A DNA stretch of 14,843 nucleotides from Methanosuratincolales archaeon (lineage in GTDB: Archaea > Thermoproteota > Methanomethylicia > Methanomethylicales > Methanomethylicaceae). The position numbers and the translations under genes were made by a program. The stretch spans positions 1 through 14,843 of the forward strand of contig CALGKV010000085.1 of NCBI GenBank assembly GCA_937930465.1. The letters are read 5' to 3'. How positions within the stretch are numbered: the stretch's first letter is position 1; every line of letters begins with the position of its first letter. Shown here in pieces: positions 1 to 5,479 of the stretch. Under the pieces are notes generated by a model, which saw only the letters and a program-made list of their open reading frames with translations, had not been told where the DNA came from and searched no databases.

Positions 1-1
1 T

Positions 2-622
2 TCGCCAGGCATGTCCATAATCAACTTCTCAGAGTCAAGGGTCTTCAACCAACACTTTGACAGGTTCCTGCACAGGATATCGGCATTCCTGAAGATAGGG
101 ATCCCTGTATCTGAAGTGGCGGAAGCCGTGCGCGCCCCCTGGGTAGTCAAGGCAGCATTTGAATTGATAGACGAGTCAGAGAGGATGGGATCCGAGCCTA
201 AGAGCTTGGATCACCTTTCTGAGCTGGTCTCCAACCTGGCCCTCTGCATGAAGTCGCTCTCGTCCCAGACGCGGCTATTCACTGCCGTCAGCTACATGAA
301 CACGCTCGTGCTGACTTTCACCACCGTCTTAGCGGTCGACGTCATCGGGAGGCTTTTCGCTGGGGCTCTCGGCAGCGTTAGCATAGGTCTGCCGTTCGGC
401 CTGTCCTTCATGACAGGATCCCAGTTCGAGCTCACGGCTGCAGTCGCATACCTGGCAGTGATATACGACGCATTCCTCCTCGGCATAGTCGGCGGCAAGC
501 TGAGCAGGGGCGGATCTGTTGCGGACGGGCTGATCCCCGCAGCCGTATGCGTTGCCCTCTCGATTGCTGGTTTCTTGGCGTTCAGGGAACTGGGCCTGAT
601 AAGGGCCGTCTTCGGTGTATGA
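2..622 (+). CDS. Type II/IV secretion F-domain membrane protein (FlaJ/TadC-like), C-terminal part
   Basis: The frame is open to the left edge of the window, so this is most likely the 3' part of a longer gene; the first internal Met codon is at base 11. The visible 206 residues have a soluble helical stretch with an ISAFLKIGIPVSEVAEAV segment, then about three hydrophobic segments near residues 95-115, 130-160 and 175-198. The segment AYLAVIYDAFLLGIVGGKLSRG resembles the C-terminal membrane part of archaeal FlaJ/TadC proteins. In that family the protein is the polytopic membrane platform that works with a FlaI/TadA-type secretion ATPase to assemble pilins or archaellins. The partner ATPase would be expected upstream, outside the window. 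The family call rests on topology and this segment, so archaellum versus other type IV pilus cannot be decided. Confidence 0.6.
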   Translation, partial: SPGMSIINFSESRVFNQHFDRFLHRISAFLKIGIPVSEVAEAVRAPWVVKAAFELIDESERMGSEPKSLDHLSELVSNLALCMKSLSSQTRLFTAVSYMNTLVLTFTTVLAVDVIGRLFAGALGSVSIGLPFGLSFMTGSQFELTAAVAYLAVIYDAFLLGIVGGKLSRGGSVADGLIPAAVCVALSIAGFLAFRELGLIRAVFGV

Positions 623-639
623 AAGGCAGGTTTGCCTTT
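622..639 (+). terminator. Hairpin at the stop codon of the pilus gene
   Basis: AAAGGCA and TGCCTTT form a perfect 7-bp stem with a 4-nt loop, starting on the last base of the TGA stop. No clean T-run follows, but a T-rich stretch (ctattttcatt) lies about 20 bases downstream. It sits between convergent genes, so a 3'-end role is plausible but inferred. Confidence 0.35.
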
Positions 640-708
640 GGAAGCCGCCCCGTGGAGCTATTTTCATTAGTGCTTGGCGCCATTGTAAGCCATTCTAGCA
701 TATGAAGG

Positions 709-972
709 TCAGATCGCGGAGACGATCATGCTGACTATCAGGAGGGTCCAGCCAAGGAGTATTATTATGCCGAGTATCTTTTTGCCTGCGCTCACCACCA
801 CGAGCAGGATGTACGCTGCGGTGAGGGATACAAGGAGTGCTATGGTGCTGGCAAATCCCTCTGAGAGCTCTGGGTTAACCTTGAAGATCGTCATGTTCAG
901 CAGGCTCTCTATGGCCCACCTGAGCCCGTTGAAGGCGACCCCAATCAGGTTGATTATCCATCCGAATTCCAT
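709..972 (-). CDS. Small hypothetical membrane protein (87 aa, two strong TM segments)
   Basis: I do not recognise the family. The protein has a short hydrophobic or amphipathic N-terminus (residues 5-27), a polar stretch (IFKVNPELSEG) and two strongly hydrophobic segments at about 41-62 and 66-87, separated by a short basic linker (AGKK). It therefore looks like an integral membrane protein with a two-helix hairpin ending almost at the C-terminus. The start is supported by a TATA-like element (TTATATTG on the minus strand, bases 1001-1009) that would place the transcript start only about 7 bases before the ATG. It converges on the pilus membrane gene and follows TrmO on the same strand with about 100 bp between. 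Nothing in the sequence assigns a function. Confidence 0.6.
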   Translation of the reverse strand: MEFGWIINLIGVAFNGLRWAIESLLNMTIFKVNPELSEGFASTIALLVSLTAAYILLVVVSAGKKILGIIILLGWTLLIVSMIVSAI

Positions 973-999
973 TTTTATCTAACATATCAAGGCGCTAAT

Positions 1000-1010
1000 G
1001 CAATATAACC
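1000..1010 (-). promoter_or_regulatory. TATA-like box for the small membrane protein
   Basis: On the minus strand the sequence reads GGTTATATTG, centred near 1005. A transcript start about 26 bases downstream would lie near 979, giving an almost leaderless message for the ATG at 972. It is inferred from position and composition only. Confidence 0.45.
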
Positions 1011-1075
1011 CTGACGGCAGATCAGCTTGCAGAAGCTAGCGTCGGCTGGGGGAACGGCGGCCTTGTCTGCCCTCT

Positions 1076-1585
1076 TCAGAAGGTCAAGTCCTTCCCCTTT
1101 TCCTTCTTTACCTTCTCCCTCATCTCATTGAACCACGGGGGGAACCTGATATCGCTGCCTTGGTCTTGGGGGACGTAGGGCTTGATGTCTAGCACAGGCG
1201 TCCTGTCGTACAGGTCAAGGCCTTTGACCTCAAGGGCATTCCTGTCTCTCTTGAGGAGCCTTACCACGCTCAGCGCAATCGGGTTCGGCCTGTGGGGGGA
1301 CCTCGTGTTGAATACCCCAACCTCCGGGACTGAACTTGGATCATCGGCGTATCTGGCAAGCCACTTCGGCCTCACCTTCAGCACCTTCCTCTCGGATGCT
1401 TTCACCCTGTCCAAGAAGGCAATGACGATGATGTGCGAGAACCCCTCAATCCCTTCCAGCCCCTCCGAGTACTCGTCAAAGATCACGATCTCCCCTGGCA
1501 CCCCGTCGAAGCTTTCGCTCACATCTGAGTTAGAGTATTCGGTCCTTACGATCCCTATTGGCCTCAGGACAAAACCGCCCCGCAT
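1076..1585 (-). CDS. trmO: tRNA (N6-threonylcarbamoyladenosine37-N6)-methyltransferase TrmO
   Basis: This 169-residue protein carries the TsaA/TrmO (UPF0066) signature. It has an N-terminal LRPIGIVRTEYS strand, the hallmark GVFNTRSPHRPNPIALS block at about residues 90-106, and TPVLDIKPYVP near 129-139. In characterised members, SAM-dependent methylation of the N6 of t6A37 in certain tRNAs gives m6t6A and affects decoding of ACY codons; the fold is a small beta-barrel with a C-terminal extension. An upstream in-frame Met exists at 1624, but the ATG at 1585 is preceded by a strong ribosome-binding site (GGAGGGTGG) and puts the conserved strand right at the N-terminus, so it is preferred. It lies 58 bp downstream of the thioredoxin-like gene on the same strand and is probably co-transcribed with it. 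Confidence 0.88.
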   Translation of the reverse strand: MRGGFVLRPIGIVRTEYSNSDVSESFDGVPGEIVIFDEYSEGLEGIEGFSHIIVIAFLDRVKASERKVLKVRPKWLARYADDPSSVPEVGVFNTRSPHRPNPIALSVVRLLKRDRNALEVKGLDLYDRTPVLDIKPYVPQDQGSDIRFPPWFNEMREKVKKEKGKDLTF

Positions 1586-1643
1586 AATCCACCACCCTCC
1601 AACTTGCCTCCCGCAGGCTTTCATGGCGATTCCCAGGGTCCTT

Positions 1644-1946
1644 CTAATGCGGCGGCTGCAAGTCTCCCCTCTCTCTTATTTTGTTCTTGAGAAAACCAAA
1701 GAACTCATCCCCGATCTCGCCCTCGTACCTCTCACCTGAGACAAAGATCGCAGGAGTCGACTCGACGCCCATCTTCTCAGCCTCAGTGAAACCTTCCCCG
1801 GTCTCTATGTCGTACTTGATGAGCCTGACGATCTCCTGGTCCGAGTTAAGCTCCCTCACCATGGAGGAGATTATCCTGTCTGCAGCCTGGCAACCTGCGC
1901 AGCTCTCTGTCTTGAATAAAACGACCTCTATCGGGACCTTTGGCAT
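1644..1946 (-). CDS. Thioredoxin/glutaredoxin-fold protein with CAGC active site
   Basis: A 100-residue thioredoxin-fold protein: an N-terminal beta strand (IEVVLFKTESC), the redox motif C16-A-G-C19 at the start of the first helix, and the cis-proline loop STPA near residue 65 followed by a strand (IFVSGERYEG). Such small archaeal proteins act as cytosolic thiol-disulfide oxidoreductases. CAGC is neither the classical CGPC nor CPYC motif, so partner specificity cannot be inferred. Longer starts exist at 1958 (ATG) and 2042 (which would run through the divergent promoter); 1946 is chosen because the shared TATA centred near 1981 would start the transcript near 1954. The neighbour transcribed away is a zinc-thiolate protein (ZPR1), and trmO follows on the same strand. 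Confidence 0.75.
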   Translation of the reverse strand: MPKVPIEVVLFKTESCAGCQAADRIISSMVRELNSDQEIVRLIKYDIETGEGFTEAEKMGVESTPAIFVSGERYEGEIGDEFFGFLKNKIRERGDLQPPH

Positions 1947-1974
1947 TTGCGTCCACATTACAAGTTCTGTGCAA

Positions 1975-1988
1975 ACGATATATATCTT
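1975..1988. promoter_or_regulatory. Shared near-palindromic TATA element between divergent genes
   Basis: The core GATATATATC (1977-1986) is a perfect palindrome and the only strong TATA candidate in the gap. Measured from its centre, a start about 26 bases away on either strand lies just before the ATG at 2014 (plus) and the ATG at 1946 (minus). Both genes would then be nearly leaderless. This is inferred from spacing. Confidence 0.55.
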
Positions 1989-2013
1989 GTTTTGATAGAT
2001 GCCTCTGATCGCT

Positions 2014-2520
2014 ATGGAAAAGAGGGAGCACTTCTCATACAAGGCTGTCTGCCCAGGATGCAGCGAGGAGACTCTTACGGTCGAGGAGCTCTATGACGAG
2101 ATCCCAGGGCTGGGCAAGGCCGTCCTTGTCTCGATGTTATGCCCTAGGTGCGGATTTAGGGCATACCACGAGATTCCGCTTGAGAACCGAGGGATAAGGA
2201 GGGTGGAATTCAGGGTCTCCGGAATGAAAGATCTCAGCGCGAGGGTGATAAGGTCCCCCACCGGGAAGATCCTGGTGCCTGAGCTTGGTCTCGAGCTTAG
2301 CCCTGGATCCAGGCCAGTGGGCTTCGTCACGAATATAGAAGGGGTCCTTCAGCGCTTCCTGGAGGTTGCCGAGCAGCTTGCGGGGATCGAAGAGGGATCG
2401 AAGAGGGGGGAGGCAGAAATGGCTGTGAAGAGGATAAGGTCGGCGATGGGCGGCTCTCTGCCGTTCACGATAATAATCGAGGACGATCTCGGGAACAGCG
2501 CCATAATCCCTCCTGGATGA
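2014..2520 (+). CDS. ZPR1-type zinc-finger protein
   Basis: A 168-residue protein matching one ZPR1 module: a treble-clef-like zinc finger with C13-x2-C16 and C43-x2-C46, then the beta domain with VEFRVSGMKDLSARVIRSP, LVPELGLELSPGS, the TNIEGVLQRF signature near residues 106-115 and a terminal FTIIIEDDLGNSAIIPPG. Eukaryotic ZPR1 holds two such modules and binds or chaperones eEF1A; archaeal members have one module and may act on aEF1A, which is inference here. An in-frame ATG at 1999 is possible, but it lies only about 18 bases from the TATA core, so 2014 is preferred. The stop is one base from the stop of the convergent PLP-enzyme gene, leaving no room for a separate terminator. Confidence 0.85.
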   Translation: MEKREHFSYKAVCPGCSEETLTVEELYDEIPGLGKAVLVSMLCPRCGFRAYHEIPLENRGIRRVEFRVSGMKDLSARVIRSPTGKILVPELGLELSPGSRPVGFVTNIEGVLQRFLEVAEQLAGIEEGSKRGEAEMAVKRIRSAMGGSLPFTIIIEDDLGNSAIIPPG

Positions 2521-2521
2521 A

Positions 2522-3658
2522 TCAGGACGTCGCCAGCGCATCTTCGAGGTCCGCGATAAGATCCTCTGTGTCCTCCAGACCGACAGCGACTCTCACTAGC
2601 CCATCAGTGATTCCGAGCTCTCTCCTCTCCTCGGGGCTTATGTTCTTGTGCGACGATGACACGGGGTGAGTCGCCAGCGTCTCCGCGCCTCCAAGGCTGG
2701 GGGCAGTCTTGATAAGCTTGACCCTGCCCAGGAACCTCATTGCGCTATCTTGTCCCTCTAGCTCGAAGGAGACGACCCCCCCGAACCCGCTCATGAGCTC
2801 CTTTGCCCTCTTGTGGTGAGGGCTAGACTCGAGGCCAGGGTAGTGGACCTTCTTGACCTTTGGGTGTTGCTCAAGGTACTCGGCTATCGCCTGTGCCTTC
2901 CTGTTCTGCTCCTCTACCCTGAGCTTGAGCGTCTTCAGTCCCCTGATCACAAGGTATGCCGCGAATGGATCCAAGTTCCCCCCGAGGTTCCTCCTCCATT
3001 CCCAAGCATTGCTTATCCCTTCCTTCGGCCCGATCAATACGCCGGCGACCGCGTCATTGTGGCCTCCCAAGTACTTGGTCGCGCTGTGTATCACAAAGTC
3101 CGCACCTATTTCGATCGGCCTGAAGTTTATTGGGGTTGCGAATGTGTTGTCTATGACCAAGGTAACCCCCTTGCTCCGGCACGCCTCTGCGATACCTTTG
3201 ATGTCCGGGACGTTCAACGTCGGGTTGGTGATCGATTCCAAGAAGACGAGCTTGGTCTCCCCGCCGATCTCGCTCTCAAGCTTGTCGTTAAGGACGCACT
3301 TGACCCTTACCCCGAACTTCTCCAGGGACCTCATTAGGATGAGGCTCGCCCCGTAAATCTCCTTCGAGGTAACTATAGTATCGCCCTGTCCGGTCAGGCT
3401 AAGCAGGAGCGTCGAGATCGCTGCCATTCCTGAAGAAAACGCAAGGCAGTCCTCACCGCCCTCAAGGGCCGCCATCCTCCTCTCCAGCAAGTTGACCGTC
3501 GGGTTGTCCTCCCTGCTGTACTTCAGGTCCCTGCCCCGGATTTGCTTTCCGTTTGGGTGCTTGAAGATTGCGGTCTGGTAGATTGGAGGTATTATGTCGT
3601 CGCCTTCTGCACACCCATGGTGGATCGCGGTAGTGCTCAAGCCCCTTCTTTTTGTCAT
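2522..3658 (-). CDS. Cys/Met-metabolism PLP enzyme (cystathionine gamma-synthase/lyase family)
   Basis: A 378-residue fold-type I PLP enzyme. Visible landmarks are YSREDNPT (47-54, cofactor phosphate contact), the SSGMAAIS phosphate loop (75-82), ESITNPTLNV (141-150), the PLP aspartate in DNTFATP (170-176), the Schiff-base lysine K195 in SATKYLGGHND, and the C-terminal APSLGGAETLATHPVSSSH substrate loop. Members perform trans-sulfuration or gamma-elimination/replacement on homoserine derivatives, cystathionine or methionine. Motifs alone do not separate cystathionine gamma-synthase, cystathionine gamma-lyase, O-acetylhomoserine sulfhydrylase and methionine gamma-lyase. The length is normal and the gene intact. 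The ATG at 3658 has GAGG about 10 bases upstream. An unusually AT-rich promoter with inverted repeats precedes it, suggesting regulation. Confidence 0.88.
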   Translation of the reverse strand: MTKRRGLSTTAIHHGCAEGDDIIPPIYQTAIFKHPNGKQIRGRDLKYSREDNPTVNLLERRMAALEGGEDCLAFSSGMAAISTLLLSLTGQGDTIVTSKEIYGASLILMRSLEKFGVRVKCVLNDKLESEIGGETKLVFLESITNPTLNVPDIKGIAEACRSKGVTLVIDNTFATPINFRPIEIGADFVIHSATKYLGGHNDAVAGVLIGPKEGISNAWEWRRNLGGNLDPFAAYLVIRGLKTLKLRVEEQNRKAQAIAEYLEQHPKVKKVHYPGLESSPHHKRAKELMSGFGGVVSFELEGQDSAMRFLGRVKLIKTAPSLGGAETLATHPVSSSHKNISPEERRELGITDGLVRVAVGLEDTEDLIADLEDALATS

Positions 3659-3672
3659 ATTCGGCGCCTCGC

Positions 3673-3700
3673 ATAATATTAACGATATTATATTTTAATC
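3673..3700 (-). promoter_or_regulatory. AT-rich promoter with operator-like inverted repeat for the PLP enzyme
   Basis: Bases 3673-3691 form a perfect inverted repeat, ATAATAT-TAACG-ATATTAT, lying against a minus-strand TATA-like stretch (AAAATATAAT, about 3689-3698). The predicted transcript start near 3668-3670 is just outside the repeat. A regulator bound there would cover the space between TATA and start, the usual place for an archaeal repressor. The regulator is unknown. Confidence 0.45.
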
Positions 3701-3726
3701 TATCTATTTATTATTAACAGTAATAT

Positions 3727-3757
3727 GGGCTGCATCCTTTTCTGTCTGGATGGGCCC
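3727..3757 (+). other. Strong imperfect hairpin in the divergent intergenic region
   Basis: GGGC (3727-3730) and CATCC (3733-3737) pair with GGATG (3748-3752) and GCCC (3754-3757): nine base pairs with one small internal mismatch and a 10-nt pyrimidine-rich loop. It lies between the divergent promoters of the PLP enzyme and RNase HI. It could be part of a small RNA, a leader element or chance; no conserved RNA family was recognised. Confidence 0.3.
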
Positions 3758-3791
3758 TGCCCCTTGAGTGGTACTAACCCGCTGGAGCCGA

Positions 3792-3801
3792 TGGCGTTAA
3801 A
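3792..3801 (+). promoter_or_regulatory. TATA-like element for RNase HI
   Basis: GCGTTAAAAG centred near 3797 sits about 42 bases before the GTG start, which puts the predicted transcript start near 3824, beside the purine-rich ribosome-binding site GGGGGAG (3822-3828). The match to a consensus TATA is modest. Confidence 0.35.
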
Positions 3802-3838
3802 AGGGGATCCCGCAAATTGACGGGGGAGTGAAACGCCT

Positions 3839-4303
3839 GTGATCTTGCTTCACTTCGATGGGCTCTGCATGCCCAAAAACCCGGGCGGTGTTGCCACCTT
3901 TGGCTACGTCATTTATTCTGATGGTAAGAGGCTCAAGGAGGGGTGCGGCTTCGTAGGGGCGGGCATGCTTGGTGATGACGTCTCCAACAATGTCGCAGAA
4001 TACCGCGCGCTTATCGAGGGTCTCGAGTACCTGCTCTCAATCGGGTACGACGGTGAGATCGAGGTGAGGGGGGATAGCCAGCTGGTAATAAACCAGCTCT
4101 CCGGGAAGTATGCGGTAAGGGCAAGGCGTTTAGTTGCGCTCCACAAGAAGGCAACTGATTTGCTGAGGCGGTTCAAAAAAGCAACCCTCAAATGGGTCCC
4201 CCGGGAAGAAAATGCAGAGGCAGACCGGCTGAGCAGGGTCGCCTTTGAAGGATTCCTTAACTCACACCGTGCGGATTACAAGAGGTACTACGGATTGCAC
4301 TAA
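3839..4303 (+). CDS. rnhA: Ribonuclease HI
   Basis: A 154-residue RNase H-fold protein with the four metal-binding acidic residues in order: D7 in HFDG, E54 in NNVAEYRA, D79 in RGDSQLV and D129 in NAEADRLSR. The VPREENAEAD motif near 120-129 is typical of RNase HI. The enzyme cleaves the RNA strand of RNA:DNA hybrids, acting on R-loops and primer remnants. It is of the compact prokaryotic type, with no hybrid-binding domain and no fused phosphatase domain as in some actinobacterial relatives. It starts with GTG, supported by GGGGGAG about 10 bases upstream, and the first strand (ILLHFDG) begins immediately after the start. A clear hairpin-plus-T-run follows the stop, so it is probably a single-gene unit. 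Confidence 0.88.
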   Translation: MILLHFDGLCMPKNPGGVATFGYVIYSDGKRLKEGCGFVGAGMLGDDVSNNVAEYRALIEGLEYLLSIGYDGEIEVRGDSQLVINQLSGKYAVRARRLVALHKKATDLLRRFKKATLKWVPREENAEADRLSRVAFEGFLNSHRADYKRYYGLH

Positions 4304-4306
4304 ATC

Positions 4307-4328
4307 AGCCTTTGGTTCAAGGCTTTTT
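4307..4328 (+). terminator. Hairpin plus T-run after RNase HI
   Basis: AGCCTT (4307-4312) and AAGGCT (4319-4324) form a perfect 6-bp stem with a 6-nt loop, and the last stem T continues into a run of Ts to 4328. It starts four bases after the TAA stop. The same T-run belongs to GGCTTTTTAAGCC, which could also act as a TATA element for downstream transcription. Confidence 0.5.
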
Positions 4329-4478
4329 AAGCCGTCAACGATTCAATAGTAAGTGTCTTGAAAAAAGGGCTTTGTGGAACGTGGCATGGATGCACCCCCA
4401 GGGCATTATTGTCCGCGATCATGGTGGTTCTTTCCGCCCTCTATGATGTCAGAGAAGCTCCTTCCTGCCCTACCCAAT

Positions 4479-4489
4479 CTTTTTTAAGG
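4479..4489 (+). promoter_or_regulatory. TATA-like element for the FAH-family gene
   Basis: CTTTTTTAAGG is centred about 42 bases before the ATG at 4526 and predicts a leader of about 15 nt that carries GCAGGTG (4514-4520) as ribosome-binding site. A second TATA-like box lies at 4323-4330. The roughly 150 bases between them hold only a weak 33-codon ORF (4386-4487). Confidence 0.5.
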
Positions 4490-4525
4490 ATCCATCTGAT
4501 AGACTCTGGAACCGCAGGTGTCTTT

Positions 4526-5428
4526 ATGAAATTCGCAACATTTGAGCAAGGCGAAAAACTCCTCCCTGGCGTGGTGGTCGGAGACCACGTGATCCGCTTG
4601 GGCTCTTTGGAATCAGTCAAAGGGATCCTCGGCGGGACCGGCCTTTCCCTTCTCTCCTTCATAGAGCTCGCAGACGGTGAGCTCCTTTCTGCTCTTGAGG
4701 AGGAGGTTGCTTCTCTTTCGGGGGCAGATCTGCTCGGTATGGCGGGCAGGCAAGATGCCTTCAGGCTCGACGAGGTGAGGCTGAGGGCGCCGATCACGAG
4801 GCCTCCTGCCGTTTTCTGTCTCGGCTTCAACTTCAGGTCGCATGCCCCCGAGCTCAAGAGACCGGTCCCTGAAGTGCCGGTGGTCTTCATGAAGCCTTCG
4901 AGATCCGTTGTGGGTCCTGGCGACGAGATCGTCCTGCCCAAAGCGTCGACTAGGGTGGACTACGAGGTCGAGCTTTGCGTCGTGATCGGTAAGGGCGGGA
5001 GATACATCCCGCGCTCCGAGGCATATTCCAGGATCTTCGGATACACTGTCCTCAACGATATCACGGCAAGGGACATCCAACAGAGGGACTTTTCCCTGGC
5101 GCGCCCATGGCTGAGGTCAAAGGGCTTTGACACATTCGCTCCCACAGGGCCCTTCGTCGTCACTGGAGGCGAAGTCGGGGACCCAATGTCCCTTTCCCTC
5201 TCATTGAGTGTGAACGGGGAGGTGAGGCAGAGCTCTAAGACCAGCGAGATGATCTTCGACGTCCCCTCTGTGGTCGAGTACATCTCCTCTTTCACGACTC
5301 TGGAGCCGGGGGCTCTTATCGCGATGGGTACCCCTGAGAAGATAGGGCAGCTCCACGATGGGGACGTGGTTGAGGCGACCGTCGAGAGGATAGGCACGCT
5401 CAGGAACAGGGCGGTACTGGAGAGATGA
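4526..5428 (+). CDS. Fumarylacetoacetate hydrolase-family protein
   Basis: A 300-residue protein with a short N-terminal domain (1-85) and a FAH catalytic domain (about 90-300). Motifs are FCLGFNFRSH (97-106), the metal-site DYEVEL (145-150), FGYTVLNDITARDIQ (171-185), KGFDTFAPTGP (199-209) and the terminal MGTPEKIGQLHDGD (267-280). The Glu pair E147/E149 and the Asp in LND (178) fit the family divalent-metal ligands. Relatives include acylpyruvate hydrolases, 5-carboxymethyl-2-hydroxymuconate isomerase/decarboxylases and sugar-acid dehydratases, so the substrate is open. The frame extends upstream to a TTG at 4358, but that stretch lacks the family pattern; the ATG at 4526 has its own TATA and ribosome-binding site. 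The next gene, geranylgeranyl reductase, has a separate promoter. Confidence 0.85.
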   Translation: MKFATFEQGEKLLPGVVVGDHVIRLGSLESVKGILGGTGLSLLSFIELADGELLSALEEEVASLSGADLLGMAGRQDAFRLDEVRLRAPITRPPAVFCLGFNFRSHAPELKRPVPEVPVVFMKPSRSVVGPGDEIVLPKASTRVDYEVELCVVIGKGGRYIPRSEAYSRIFGYTVLNDITARDIQQRDFSLARPWLRSKGFDTFAPTGPFVVTGGEVGDPMSLSLSLSVNGEVRQSSKTSEMIFDVPSVVEYISSFTTLEPGALIAMGTPEKIGQLHDGDVVEATVERIGTLRNRAVLER

Positions 5429-5435
5429 ACATGGA

Positions 5436-5446
5436 TTTTTATATAG
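5436..5446 (+). promoter_or_regulatory. TATA box for geranylgeranyl reductase
   Basis: TTTTTATATAG, centred near 5441, is one of the best TATA matches in the window. It predicts a start near 5467 and a leader of about 13 nt containing GGGGG (5466-5470) ahead of the ATG at 5480. It begins only eight bases after the stop of the FAH gene. Confidence 0.6.
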
Positions 5447-5479
5447 AAGCCGGCTTATCGTTTACGGGGGCTTGACTAG

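Noticed and set aside
1182..1739. A 185-codon plus-strand ORF over trmO
   Set aside because: It lies antisense to a protein with clear TrmO motifs and carries no recognisable domain; it is a shadow frame.
2813..3356. Two long plus-strand ORFs of 167-174 codons over the PLP-enzyme gene
   Set aside because: Both are antisense to the catalytic core with K195; the composition is biased and no motif is seen.
4358..4525. N-terminal extension of the FAH protein from the TTG at 4358
   Set aside because: The extra 56 residues show no domain, and the ATG at 4526 has its own TATA and ribosome-binding site at the right distances.
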